A DNA stretch of 64,000 bases from Oligoflexia bacterium (GTDB lineage Bacteria > Bdellovibrionota > Bacteriovoracia > Bacteriovoracales > Bacteriovoracaceae), in the NCBI GenBank assembly GCA_024229115.1, contig JAAEST010000053.1, forward strand, positions 186,001 through 250,000. Reading direction: 5' to 3'. Shown here piece by piece: positions 45,742 through 55,147 of the stretch (position 1 is its first letter; each line of letters starts with the position of its first letter). The translations under genes and the position numbers were made by a program. A model generated the notes under the pieces. That model was not told the origin of the DNA. It ran no database searches and was given only the letters and a program-made list of their open reading frames with translations.

Positions 45742-48700
45742 TTAAAATTCGCTGGCACCATCTAAGGTATCAATTAAATCTTCTACTCTCATGACTTTTC
45801 TATTACGTGGACCAACTGGGTCTGGGTTTGGAGTTGCCTGTAGCTCACTAGCGATATTACGAGTCGCTTCACCAGAACCGACTTTTACTAGTTTCTTCAC
45901 TAGAACAAACTCAGCTTCACCATCTCTTAGAGGTCCTTCTTTTTGAATCTTTTGAATCACATATACCTGACCATTTTCTTTGTAATATGCAGCTTCTCCA
46001 CCTTGTTGAAGAACAACCTCAGCAGCAGCAAGACTATCGAAAATTCTTTCATTGGCCAAATCATTAACTGATAAACTGACAACTTCAGAACTAGTCAGTA
46101 GTGGACCAATATCAGCAATAGCACCTTGCTCTCCACCACTTCCATTAACAGATAAAGGACCTACACCATTTGTACCATTGGCCGTACTTCCACCATTAAC
46201 ACTTCCATTAATCGAGGAGCTAGAAGCATTTGATACTCCACTGGCCACATTTCTAGCTGCAGAACTTGAATCATCACCAAACGAAGATGTAGTCGTCCCA
46301 TTACTAGTAGGAGTACCAACTGTATTTGGTCCATTTCGACTAGTTCCGGCCATGAATTCATCAACAAGGTTTCTCTCCTGAGCTTCTTGAGCAAGTCTCT
46401 TTTCACGACTTTCAGCATCGGCGAGCCTTCTTTCAAGATCTTGAATTCTTTGTTGATCTTGGGTAGACATATTTGATTTGTCTTTACCTTGATTAAAGAA
46501 TTGATCAAGTTGAGACCTAAGAGCTGATTGCTCTTGCTTCATTCTTTCCATTTGAGCAAGAAGTTCAGAATTATTTAATTTCGCAATTCTTTCTCTTTCA
46601 ATTTGTTCTTTTCTCTCTCTTGCAACTCTTTCTGTTTCTGTTTCTGATTGTAATTCAGATTCGTCACTTTCTTCTGAATCTGAAGAAGATCCACTATTAA
46701 AGAGATTGCTAAAGAACCCACTATTTTCTGATCCCTGTGATTCTTTATCATTACCAAATCCAAAGATATTAGAGAACATACTATCTTCTTTATTTCCTTC
46801 TAAGGCACCAGATGTTCCTGAAGATTCATTTAAGGATTCAAAAGCACTTACTCCACCATTCTTACTAGCTGAAGTAATCTTTCCACCTACAATACCAGCA
46901 CCATTAGATTCTTTCAGCATGCTGAAATAGTCTTTGGCAATCTTATCAGGGGAATCAATTGTGCCACCACCATAATTCATTGATGTTCCAGACGTATTGG
47001 CGGTATCAATATTATTCACTGTCTCAGTTAAATTAGTATTTGAAGTAATATTTGCAATCATCGTATCCTGTGAAGAATTAGTTCCCTGTGGAGTTACTGT
47101 GTCTTTACAAGACATTCCAAATAAACTCTTTTCTTCTTCTTCAGTAATTGGATATCCAAAAACGGCACTCTTCCAATTTGAACAATCTTCTTCAGAGTGC
47201 TTAACACTTGGAGAGATCATATATGAATAACAACTAATTAATGCTCTTTTAAATGTGGCATCGTTAGAATCAATTTGTGATCCAAAGTAGTCAGATGAAT
47301 TGAATTCGTTACCTAAGTCATTAATCTCATCAAGGGCGAGAATTCCATTGAAATAGTCACCATCAATTTCTTGCTGACAAAGATTTTGAGCTTCTTCTTC
47401 AATCACATCACATTGATGTTTTGAATTATCATACATAACATCTTGAAGAGTAAGGGTAATGATTTCTGACTCAATAACTTCTGGATCAACTCCACGTTGT
47501 CGAGCATCACTGATGATTTTTTCTCTTACACCTTCAGCATTTAAAATATGATCAACCATTGAATTAAGAATTGTCTTCTTCTGTAAGTCAGACATGGCAT
47601 CAGCATTACCAATAGAATTATAGAAACCATTTTCATCTAACATTGAAACAATATTATTTAAACTTGAAGTGGCAACTTCAGGAGTCTCACTCTTCTTATC
47701 AGTCTGGTAACTTTGAATTGCTACCATTTGATTTTTACCATTCAGATAGTGATCTAACCAAATATTTGTTCCAATCATATACTCAGCAGCGTTATTTACT
47801 GTTTCAACAACAGCTGTAGGAGAGAAAACTCCTCCATCATTTGTTGAAAGACCTGATGCTACATTTCGTGCAACAGTTCCTCTTGCTCCTGCGCTAGCTA
47901 TTTGATGATAATTACTAGAAGTTGAGACAACACCTCCAACGAGCATCTCTTGTAATTGTGGGATCGCTTGTTCTAAAACGATACGCTCTTCTTCAGTATG
48001 GTTTTGACCTGCATGGCTCTTGATAGCATTAATCGCTTTACCATAGAAAATCTCTCTTACTTGTGCATAATTTCCTGCCGCTCTCGCCTGTGCGACTGTC
48101 GCTTCTTCTTCTGGAGTAAGTGAAAGCATGGCCCCATTATCTCTGTTCATAGAAGAATCAATCATTGTCATAAGCATTGTACTCTTATTGAACTCTCTTC
48201 TAAAAAGTGAATCGATTGAATCACCATTTCTAATATCATCTCTTAGAATATCTTCTTGAGAATGAAAGTTAGAAGATACTTCTGATAATTGAAGATAATC
48301 TAAAGTACTCATATCTTCAGGCTTATTAACAAGATCTCCCGCAGGGATTCCACACTTTGAAGGATCTTGATTACATTTTTCAAATTGAGAGTTAAACAGT
48401 TCAACAAGCTTACCATTTCCACTACCACCACATGTGTGGCTATCCATAATCACTTTTCTAAGCTTTCCTGGAGTACATCTCATCGACTCATCGAAGTTCC
48501 CTCTCTTCTTACGAAGCATGAAGAATGGGTTTGATGCCAATTTTGATTGAACTTTAGAAACTGACATATAACGACCAATTAAGTTTCTTAAGATCGATTC
48601 TTTTCTATCATTAGATAGTTTTTGCTTTCTCTTATTCTCTCTCATGTGATTCATGAAATTTCTTAGCTCATCAGTTGATGCCTTACTTCCCTGACAAACA

Positions 48701-49392
48701 CCTGACTTAGCTTTATCCATTGTCATGTCACAAAAATTAGTTCTATCTAATAGTGGTGACGTATCTCCAGTCTTTAACACATCAGAAAATGCCATCTGAA
48801 TACTCATCCCATCACTACCACAGAGGTTGTCATCAAAGTGATCAGCAAGATCCTTAATAGAAGAAGAAATCGAAGGTGCTACATCGTAGGCATTACATTC
48901 ACTTCTTTCAAAGTCACCATACATATGTTCTTCACGTTGAATAATTCTTGAAGTTTCTTCATCATCAACGCTTGTTCCAAATGAAAGAAAGTCTGTCACT
49001 GTTCGATAGCTATTCCAAAGAGTCATCGGAAGGTTTACTGAATCAAGTGTCATTGATCCATTTCCAGAAAGTGTTCTTACATCATTTTGAAGAGTCGAAT
49101 AGCTTGAGTTGAAAGTATATCTATCCGGACTATCACCAGCTGAGCCATCTGATGCTGGTGAATGTGGAAGTTCAACATAGTTATTAGGAACATCTGCAGT
49201 ATTAAGACCAAAATTAAGAAAAGGAGAAGGCATATATCGAGAATATAAATAATTACCACTACCGAAAGAATAACCAAGGCTAAAATCAGGTGGCGTTAAT
49301 GTTGTTGCTCCAGATACTGGAATTGCCAGCATTCCGTAGCAACTTAAAAGGGCCATCAATTTTCTAATTACTGTTCTCGCCTTCATCTTCAT
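45742..49392 (-). CDS. Giant secreted protein with coiled coil and Ser/Asn-rich linkers
   Basis: The 1216-residue product has a signal peptide (about 29 residues, ending near PVSGA). The first 780 residues are a Cys-containing helical region of unknown type (pairs such as KCNQDPSKC, CQQ, CSNW). Next come a Ser/Gly/Asn-rich acidic linker with SGSSSDSEESDESELQ, a coiled coil of about 110 residues (VARERKEQIERERIAKL onward), a second Ser/Asn/Gly linker and a folded end of about 130 residues. The segment ARNVASG occurs in both the helical region and the second linker. No enzyme motif is seen. The domain order resembles envelope scaffold or surface proteins. AAAAGGAAA precedes the ATG. Confidence 0.75.
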   Translation of the reverse strand: MKMKARTVIRKLMALLSCYGMLAIPVSGATTLTPPDFSLGYSFGSGNYLYSRYMPSPFLNFGLNTADVPNNYVELPHSPASDGSAGDSPDRYTFNSSYSTLQNDVRTLSGNGSMTLDSVNLPMTLWNSYRTVTDFLSFGTSVDDEETSRIIQREEHMYGDFERSECNAYDVAPSISSSIKDLADHFDDNLCGSDGMSIQMAFSDVLKTGDTSPLLDRTNFCDMTMDKAKSGVCQGSKASTDELRNFMNHMRENKRKQKLSNDRKESILRNLIGRYMSVSKVQSKLASNPFFMLRKKRGNFDESMRCTPGKLRKVIMDSHTCGGSGNGKLVELFNSQFEKCNQDPSKCGIPAGDLVNKPEDMSTLDYLQLSEVSSNFHSQEDILRDDIRNGDSIDSLFRREFNKSTMLMTMIDSSMNRDNGAMLSLTPEEEATVAQARAAGNYAQVREIFYGKAINAIKSHAGQNHTEEERIVLEQAIPQLQEMLVGGVVSTSSNYHQIASAGARGTVARNVASGLSTNDGGVFSPTAVVETVNNAAEYMIGTNIWLDHYLNGKNQMVAIQSYQTDKKSETPEVATSSLNNIVSMLDENGFYNSIGNADAMSDLQKKTILNSMVDHILNAEGVREKIISDARQRGVDPEVIESEIITLTLQDVMYDNSKHQCDVIEEEAQNLCQQEIDGDYFNGILALDEINDLGNEFNSSDYFGSQIDSNDATFKRALISCYSYMISPSVKHSEEDCSNWKSAVFGYPITEEEEKSLFGMSCKDTVTPQGTNSSQDTMIANITSNTNLTETVNNIDTANTSGTSMNYGGGTIDSPDKIAKDYFSMLKESNGAGIVGGKITSASKNGGVSAFESLNESSGTSGALEGNKEDSMFSNIFGFGNDKESQGSENSGFFSNLFNSGSSSDSEESDESELQSETETERVARERKEQIERERIAKLNNSELLAQMERMKQEQSALRSQLDQFFNQGKDKSNMSTQDQQRIQDLERRLADAESREKRLAQEAQERNLVDEFMAGTSRNGPNTVGTPTSNGTTTSSFGDDSSSAARNVASGVSNASSSSINGSVNGGSTANGTNGVGPLSVNGSGGEQGAIADIGPLLTSSEVVSLSVNDLANERIFDSLAAAEVVLQQGGEAAYYKENGQVYVIQKIQKEGPLRDGEAEFVLVKKLVKVGSGEATRNIASELQATPNPDPVGPRNRKVMRVEDLIDTLDGASEF

Positions 49393-49428
49393 TTTCCTTT
49401 TCGATTTTTTAACTAATCGTTCCTTCTC

Positions 49429-49456
49429 TATTCGGTAAAAATCAGCTCAATCTTGA
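49429..49456 (-). promoter_or_regulatory. Sigma-28 (FliA)-like promoter candidate
   Basis: Read on the minus strand: TCAAGATT (49456-49449), a 12-base spacer, then ACCGAATA (49436-49429), 37 bases before the ATG. Six of eight -35 bases match TAAAGTTT, the best such box in the window, which lies before 58694. Confidence 0.38.
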
Positions 49457-49468
49457 GTGAAACCATTG

Positions 49469-49487
49469 CCTATAAATTAATTATAGG
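49469..49487. repeat. Inverted repeat CCTATAA-N5-TTATAGG
   Basis: A perfect 7-base inverted repeat lies 13 bases upstream of the sigma-28-like -35 box of the giant protein. This is a usual place for an activator or repressor site; no regulator is known. Confidence 0.4.
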
Positions 49488-49643
49488 GACTTAGCAGATT
49501 TGATCCTAAGAATATTGGAAAGTTGGAGGTTTACCTTCATAAACTGTTGAAATAATTGATTTTAAATAGCGAAAATTGAGTTTAAAAACTGCCACATAGC
49601 CGAGGCACCATCTGAATAAATATTTGAAATTACACGTGAAACC

Positions 49644-49672
49644 TTGACCATCTCTAAGGCCCTTTCTATCCT
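49644..49672 (+). promoter_or_regulatory. Sigma-70 type promoter of the esterase operon
   Basis: TTGACC at 49644-49649 and TATCCT at 49667-49672 are 17 bases apart and end 28 bases before the ATG at 49701. Confidence 0.5.
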
Positions 49673-49700
49673 CTTGAAGTACAAATTATAAGGAGAAAAC

Positions 49701-50372
49701 ATGGCTTTAGATCAAGTTCATAAACCAGGCACTGATGACGATTGGGCCCTTATTCTGCTTCACGGTTATGGGGCTAATATGAATGACCTCGCTCCGCTAA
49801 GCCAGTTTTTCACCCAGTTTAAAGGTCATACTTATTATCCTGATGCTCCATTAGAAATTCCAATGGGACCATTCTATGTGGGTAAAGCATGGTTTCCAAT
49901 TGACCCTGAAAGACTGCAAGACCCCAATGCCTCTGAAAACTTAGATAAGTACTTTGGCCATGTTCCTGATGGCTTCTTATCGGCCAGAGAAAAACTAGAA
50001 GAATTCATCTCAAGTGTAAGATCAAAACATAAGAACATCATTATTGGTGGATTCAGCCAAGGAAGTATGATGGCCATTGATCTTGCCTTAGAAAAACCAG
50101 ATGAATACAAAGGTCTCGTCCTGATGAGCTCAAGTCTGGTGGCTCCCTCTAGACTCAAAGAGTATTTGGCCCAAAAGAAGCCGATTAAAATTTTTCAATC
50201 TCATGGAAAGGTAGACCCGATTCTGCCTTTTAGTAGAGCTGAACTACTTAAAGATATGTTAAATTCACATGGACAAAATGTGATCTTCGATGAGTTTCAC
50301 GGTGCTCATGAAATCCCGATGCCAACAATTGAAAAAATTAATGACTTCTTAGGGAGTATTTATGCAAATTGA
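49701..50372 (+). CDS. Alpha/beta-hydrolase, phospholipase/carboxylesterase family
   Basis: The 223-residue cytoplasmic protein has the LLHGYGANMNDL oxyanion strand, nucleophile elbow GGFSQGS with Ser119, Asp172 in HGKVDPILP and His203 in FHGAHEIP, a complete catalytic triad. This fits the carboxylesterase/acyl-protein thioesterase group, which hydrolyses esters or thioesters of short or medium acyl chains. AAGGAG precedes the ATG. It heads a four-gene plus-strand group and overlaps the next gene by 11 bases. Confidence 0.9.
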   Translation: MALDQVHKPGTDDDWALILLHGYGANMNDLAPLSQFFTQFKGHTYYPDAPLEIPMGPFYVGKAWFPIDPERLQDPNASENLDKYFGHVPDGFLSAREKLEEFISSVRSKHKNIIIGGFSQGSMMAIDLALEKPDEYKGLVLMSSSLVAPSRLKEYLAQKKPIKIFQSHGKVDPILPFSRAELLKDMLNSHGQNVIFDEFHGAHEIPMPTIEKINDFLGSIYAN

Positions 50373-51183
50373 AGGCAACCTTCTTAAAATGAAAACTTCC
50401 CTCGTGGATGGGAAGGCCAATTATCTTCTTCCATTAAAAGAAAAAGGAAGTGAAGAATATACTGAACATCCAATTGAAGAGTATATAGGAAAAAATATTC
50501 AAATAAACTTTGATGGTCAGATTAACGATATCTATGACAATAAAATCATTAAGAAGAGTTATGGCCAAGGTTTTAGTTATAAGAACTTTATTACCCTCGC
50601 TCGCTGTGACTCTTGTATTGTAAAACCAGAACTCTGCCACTTTGAGGAAGGAACATGTCGGGAACCAAAATGGGGTGAAGAAAATTGTTTTATCGATCAT
50701 GTCATTTATCTTTCACTAACTTCTGGTGCAAAGATTGGGATTACAAGAAATACTCAAGTTCCTTATCGCTGGATGGACCAAGGGGCTCATCAGGCCTTAC
50801 CTATCCTAAGTGTTCCCGATAGAAAAACGTCAGGAATTATTGAAAGTGAAATAGCAAAAGACTTCAATGATAAAACTAATTGGAGAAAAATGTTAAAGAG
50901 CGATTGTGAAGAAGTTGATCTCTATGAATTAAGAGAAACAATTTTTGATCAATATGCTGATCTTCTCGACGAAATGGGTGCTGAAGACTTAGATGAAGAA
51001 ATTATTCATATAGAATATCCGGTAACTGCGACTCCAGAGAAGATAACTAGTTTTGGCCTCGATAAAAAACCAGAAATCTCTGGGAAACTCTTGGGGATTA
51101 AAGGACAGTACCTTATAATGGATACAGGTGTAATTAACTTAAGAAAGCATCAAGGTTACTATATCAGGATGACTATTTCTTAA
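50362..51183 (+). CDS. DUF2797 protein with Cys zinc-type motif
   Basis: The 273-residue product matches the DUF2797 family: a CDSC pair and later Cys residues (LCHFEEGTC) that may bind zinc, then IYLSLTSGAKIGITRN and RWMDQGAHQALPI, a region resembling a GIY-YIG-like fold start, and KTSGIIESEIAK. The biochemical role of the family is not known to me. AGGGAG precedes the ATG, which lies inside the esterase gene. Confidence 0.8.
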   Translation: MQIEGNLLKMKTSLVDGKANYLLPLKEKGSEEYTEHPIEEYIGKNIQINFDGQINDIYDNKIIKKSYGQGFSYKNFITLARCDSCIVKPELCHFEEGTCREPKWGEENCFIDHVIYLSLTSGAKIGITRNTQVPYRWMDQGAHQALPILSVPDRKTSGIIESEIAKDFNDKTNWRKMLKSDCEEVDLYELRETIFDQYADLLDEMGAEDLDEEIIHIEYPVTATPEKITSFGLDKKPEISGKLLGIKGQYLIMDTGVINLRKHQGYYIRMTIS

Positions 51184-51199
51184 AGCCATAGGTATCAAT

Positions 51200-51622
51200 A
51201 TGAGTGAAAATATTCCTACAGAAATAGAAAAAGCTTATCAACATGCTTTAAAGGCCCAAAGTCTTTCTTATTCTCCTTACTCAAAATTTCAAGTTGGATG
51301 CTCAATTAAATTCAAAGATGTCGACGAATTGGTTCCTGGATGTAATGTTGAGAATGCAAGCTATGGTGCAACAATCTGTGCTGAAAGAAATGCCCTTATT
51401 CAGTCTGTGGCAAGATTTGGGAAAAAAGAAATTGAATATGTTGTCGTTGTAGCTAAAACCAATTCTCCAACACCACCATGTGCTCTTTGCCTTCAAGTTT
51501 TCAGTGAATTTGGTCCTCATGATTTTCCGATTTGGATTGGAAACTCTACTAAACTATTAAAGAAATATATGTTTAGAGAACTACTTCCAATTAGTTTTGA
51601 TACACTTGATGATAGAGAGTAA
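51200..51622 (+). CDS. cdd: Cytidine deaminase
   Basis: The 140-residue protein has the cytidine deaminase core: YSKFQVGCSI, GCNVENASYGATICAERNA with zinc ligand Cys60 and catalytic Glu62, and PPCALC with zinc ligands Cys94 and Cys97. It deaminates cytidine and deoxycytidine for pyrimidine salvage, useful to an organism that digests foreign nucleic acids. AGGTAT precedes the ATG, 16 bases after the DUF2797 gene. Confidence 0.93.
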   Translation: MSENIPTEIEKAYQHALKAQSLSYSPYSKFQVGCSIKFKDVDELVPGCNVENASYGATICAERNALIQSVARFGKKEIEYVVVVAKTNSPTPPCALCLQVFSEFGPHDFPIWIGNSTKLLKKYMFRELLPISFDTLDDRE

Positions 51623-51639
51623 TCATCTGAAGGATTATG

Positions 51640-52221
51640 ATGTCAAAAAACCCTTTTGAATCAGTCTCTCCCATAGTTAGTAAAGATAATAAGTTTTATA
51701 AAACATCTTTTAAAGATGACTTCTCTAAAGGACTGGCGCAGCTATTCTTACCTAAAAATGGAACATGGACATTTTCAAGTCCAGACTTAAAAGAGATCAA
51801 GGCCACTATTCTTGAAAATGCTCTTATTGAGAAATCTGTTATTTCAATAATTAAAGATGATAATCAAAAAATTACGGCAGCTCTCGAGTTCACTTATCCT
51901 TTTATCAGTCGTTACATTCACTACTCAATGGGAGGAACTCTAAAAACTGAGTTGAAATTCTCTCAAACTGAGTTAAAAGAAATCACGGGCTTCGATATTA
52001 AAATTATTGAAGGGTTAACAAGTTCAATAGCGAGGGCCATTAGCTTCGCTCTTTCTCAATCAAATAAGATTGAAAAAGACCTCTTTTTGGATAATGTCTT
52101 TCTCGATAAGAATTTGCTCAATTTAAAGAACCCTGGACAGTCTTTTCTAGAAATAGAGTTTTGGCTGAAAGAAGATAATTCAAGTTTTAAGCTTTTTGTT
52201 GATCTTGCTCTATTTTCTTAA
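51640..52221 (+). CDS. Unrecognised protein at end of the esterase/cdd group
   Basis: The product has about 193 residues; two adjacent ATGs exist and the second is better spaced from GAAGG. It has no signal peptide or membrane segment. A central HYSMGGTLKTEL segment and a helix with SSIARAISFALSQS suggest an alpha/beta fold, loosely like CheC/CheX-type domains, but I would not claim that. Its last 35 bases overlap the end of the convergent Nudix/lactamase gene. Confidence 0.65.
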   Translation: MSKNPFESVSPIVSKDNKFYKTSFKDDFSKGLAQLFLPKNGTWTFSSPDLKEIKATILENALIEKSVISIIKDDNQKITAALEFTYPFISRYIHYSMGGTLKTELKFSQTELKEITGFDIKIIEGLTSSIARAISFALSQSNKIEKDLFLDNVFLDKNLLNLKNPGQSFLEIEFWLKEDNSSFKLFVDLALFS

Positions 52222-53476
52222 TATGGGCATGAATTGTTTTAAGGGCATACTTCTTTAAACGTTCATCTAATCCTTCATAAATATGCTCGAAGATGTCTTC
52301 TACACTTTTATTCTCGTTAAGTAATTGAATAATCGTCTTTTCTCGCATTTTACGATGTTTAAGGGTCATTTCCAGTTTATTAGTTCCACCCATGGCAATA
52401 CCATGACTAGGAATAATGAACTTAGGTGATTGCTTAATGACATTCTCTAAAGAAGAAAAATACTTCTTCATATCACCTTCTTTATCGCCAATAACAACAG
52501 TTCCAACTGTTTGAATAAGATCGCCAACAATATTCCATTTTAAATTTTCATCATAGATGGCCAACTGCCCTTCATCATGACCTGGAACGGCCATTAATAA
52601 GACTTGCCTTCCGTCAGATAAAGTTGTCAAAGTATCACCATCTTTCGCGATATTAATTTCAACATCCTGAAAATAATCATTCCCGTATTTTTCTTTAATT
52701 CTTTGATAAGAGTCTGAGCTAATTCTAATAGAGACATTTAACTCATTAGCTAGTTTCGTTGCAAATTCATGATGATCAGGATGGTGATGAGTAATAAAAA
52801 TTTGATTTACTTTAAAACTTTGTAAGGTATTAACAAACTTTTGATACTCCTCTTCATTTTTAGGAGATGGATCAATTAAAATATCATTAATCAAAAAAGA
52901 GTTCGTTCTATTGGCCGGAGGAAAAGTATTCGATAGTGGAAGGAATTGTTTCACATGATAAAGACTTTCAATCATCGGTATCTCAGAGTCATCATCATAT
53001 TCAAGATCTAAGCTTACTTCTAATCCATCTTCCAAAAAGCTATCTACTTTGTGAAAACACTGGATCGTAGGTGGTACACAAAGAATATTGTTATCCTGAT
53101 AATCCTTAATCAGCTCTCTAGGAAACTTCCATGAATGACTTTTAACCTCTCCTACTTCAAAAATCATCTCAGGTATTCTAGTTAAAGAAATCAAATAGAA
53201 AAAAGTCTCAAAACGATAAGGATTAAATTTTGGCGTGGTCGCCTTACCGAAAAGTTTAATCTCTTCTAAAATATTAGAAGCTTTTAGATCATCGAGGCAA
53301 ATACCTAATTCCTCTTTCACTTCTCTTTTAAGAGCATCTTCTAAACTCTTATCACTCTTATCTACCTTGCCGCCAGGAAATGCAGTATAACCGGGAAAAA
53401 CAGAAAGGTTTGGTTGTCTTTCAATAGTAAGAATCTTTCCTTCAAATTCGAATATAACCGTTACTGCTTTTCTCAT
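52187..53476 (-). CDS. Nudix hydrolase fused to LACTB2-like metallo-beta-lactamase
   Basis: Residues 1-150 form a Nudix domain with its box at 35-58 (GGKVDKSDKSLEDALKREVK, then EELG); the first box Glu is replaced by Asp. Residues 170-370 are a metallo-beta-lactamase fold with THHHPDHH at 229-236, GHDEGQL, and a later SHG metal ligand. The last 60 residues form a winged-helix-like end (RKMREKTIIQLLNENKSVED) as in LACTB2-type nucleases. A nucleotide or CoA pyrophosphatase joined to an RNase or thioesterase is the likely content; substrates are unknown. It is 9 bases downstream of the aspartic-protease-like gene. Confidence 0.88.
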   Translation of the reverse strand: MRKAVTVIFEFEGKILTIERQPNLSVFPGYTAFPGGKVDKSDKSLEDALKREVKEELGICLDDLKASNILEEIKLFGKATTPKFNPYRFETFFYLISLTRIPEMIFEVGEVKSHSWKFPRELIKDYQDNNILCVPPTIQCFHKVDSFLEDGLEVSLDLEYDDDSEIPMIESLYHVKQFLPLSNTFPPANRTNSFLINDILIDPSPKNEEEYQKFVNTLQSFKVNQIFITHHHPDHHEFATKLANELNVSIRISSDSYQRIKEKYGNDYFQDVEINIAKDGDTLTTLSDGRQVLLMAVPGHDEGQLAIYDENLKWNIVGDLIQTVGTVVIGDKEGDMKKYFSSLENVIKQSPKFIIPSHGIAMGGTNKLEMTLKHRKMREKTIIQLLNENKSVEDIFEHIYEGLDERLKKYALKTIHAHIKKIEQDQQKA

Positions 53477-53485
53477 TTTCTCACC

Positions 53486-55147
53486 TTATTTAAAGAATCT
53501 TAACTTCTTCTTCTTTAGGTCAAAAGCAATCATCGTGAATTGATTTAACCAACCTGTCCCCAAGTTGAAATCAACATCTCTTTTAAAGTAGATCGAATTA
53601 AAAGGACTTGTGGCCATCTTATTCTGATCAATACGCAGGCCCAAGCATCTACCCGACAAAGGAATCTGCGAACGAATATCCACACGGTCACCATAGACTT
53701 GAGATCCAGAATCGATTCTGATCTTAGTATTCTTATCACAATAGAATTCAATCGCATCAGCATCTGTGATTTTAAAATCAAGTTTAAATACTTCTCTTTG
53801 ATCAACTTTATCAAAGTTAAAGAGACAGGTATCAGCAATATCTCTCTTTATATCAAGACAAAGAGGCGTGTCTTTAAAGGCACTTAAACCAATAATTCCC
53901 TTCAGTCCTCCAGGAAGCTTTTCAACAGGAATATACTTAAACCCTTCCTTCTCCCAAAACTTTTTCCCAATAGATTTAGTTCTTTGAAGTACAGGTAAAT
54001 TCTTAGTTTGTTGATTATAAAAAGATAGAGATTTTGAGTGACAAACACTACCACTATCTTTTTTAGAAGCTAAGAAAACTGAATCATTGGCCCCTGTATC
54101 TAAAATAATTCCATCATCGTAAAAATACAGATCATCTCTTTTCTTAAATCGAGTCATTGAATAGTTAAATTCTTTACATTGATCAAACTTATTCAGAAGA
54201 ACTTTCTTTTTAATTGAATCTAAAGATCTTGCCTTATTTTCTAATTCATGGGCCAATTGACTATATTTAATTTTCTCATAATTAGTTCGTGATACTTTTC
54301 CTTGATTAAACTTACGATCAAGATCAACTAAATCACTATTCTTAAAAGGAACTTTTTTATACTTCTCTATTTTTGAAAGGTGCAGTTCTTTAGCGACTCG
54401 CTTTAAAACAATTCTCTTTTCCCATGGAAGGACTTTCTGATACTGAATCAAATTAGTGAGTGCCAACTCTTTTTCAGATGGCGAAAGTTTTAAGTCATTC
54501 GCAAACTGATAGTAAAAAAGATAAAGCTCGACTTCATCTAAAAGCTGAAATCTCTGCTGTAAGTCTTTATAAAATGAGATCATCGACTGAAGCTTTTTTC
54601 CAAGTTCCTTTGCAACTTTCGTATTTTTATTCTTTTCTTCTCTTTCTACTATTGTGACAGCTTTTTCAATTTCATTAAGAAGATTATTGAGAATTGGTTT
54701 TCGGTTCTTAACACTCAGAGGACTCGTTGATGGATTCACTCTTTGCAATATATGTAAGAACTCATGGAAGCAATCAGATTTTTTAATACTTTCAAGATAG
54801 AAGACAGTTTTCTGTCTATAGTAAACAAGTGCCTTTTTAGATGTGGTTAAAATTTCTCTTGAGAGTTTATTATTATCAGTGGCCAGCTTAGTAGCATAAC
54901 CGAGTTTTCTTATTTCACTCAAGCAAGATTTCAGAGTCCAAGTATTATATTGCTGAACAAATTTTTCACTAATATTAAGTCCGGAACATAGATGATACTC
55001 TTCAGAGCTTTTTACGACATCACACTTCTTAGATTGCTCATAAAGATCATAGGCCTTATCAACGCTTAATTGGAGATTTGAAGAAAACTTAGCATATGTT
55101 GTACTTAATAAAAGCCAAAAGCATGGAACTAAAAAAAACAATTTCAT
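53486..55147 (-). CDS. Secreted aspartic-protease-like protein
   Basis: The 553-residue product has a signal peptide (MKLFFLVPCFWLLLSTTYAK), a helical N-terminal region of about 300 residues, and a beta-rich C-terminal region with two aspartic protease motifs: ILDTGAND with Asp350 and IRIDSGSQ with Asp479. The end GWLNQFTMIAFDLKKKKLRF resembles the final strands of pepsin-type lobes. Two lobes in one chain would make a self-contained pepsin-like enzyme, rare in bacteria. The long N-terminal part could be a pro-region. Its ATG overlaps the stop of the oxidoreductase gene by 4 bases. The protease assignment rests on motifs only. Confidence 0.75.
   Translation of the reverse strand: MKLFFLVPCFWLLLSTTYAKFSSNLQLSVDKAYDLYEQSKKCDVVKSSEEYHLCSGLNISEKFVQQYNTWTLKSCLSEIRKLGYATKLATDNNKLSREILTTSKKALVYYRQKTVFYLESIKKSDCFHEFLHILQRVNPSTSPLSVKNRKPILNNLLNEIEKAVTIVEREEKNKNTKVAKELGKKLQSMISFYKDLQQRFQLLDEVELYLFYYQFANDLKLSPSEKELALTNLIQYQKVLPWEKRIVLKRVAKELHLSKIEKYKKVPFKNSDLVDLDRKFNQGKVSRTNYEKIKYSQLAHELENKARSLDSIKKKVLLNKFDQCKEFNYSMTRFKKRDDLYFYDDGIILDTGANDSVFLASKKDSGSVCHSKSLSFYNQQTKNLPVLQRTKSIGKKFWEKEGFKYIPVEKLPGGLKGIIGLSAFKDTPLCLDIKRDIADTCLFNFDKVDQREVFKLDFKITDADAIEFYCDKNTKIRIDSGSQVYGDRVDIRSQIPLSGRCLGLRIDQNKMATSPFNSIYFKRDVDFNLGTGWLNQFTMIAFDLKKKKLRFFK

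Larger units (their letters stand above)
49393..49700. other. 308-base divergent control region
   Basis: This gap separates the giant secreted protein and the esterase operon. It holds a sigma-28-like pair on the minus strand, a CCTATAA/TTATAGG inverted repeat and a sigma-70 promoter for the plus strand, listed separately. Between 49490 and 49640 I see nothing beyond AT-rich sequence. Confidence 0.6.
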
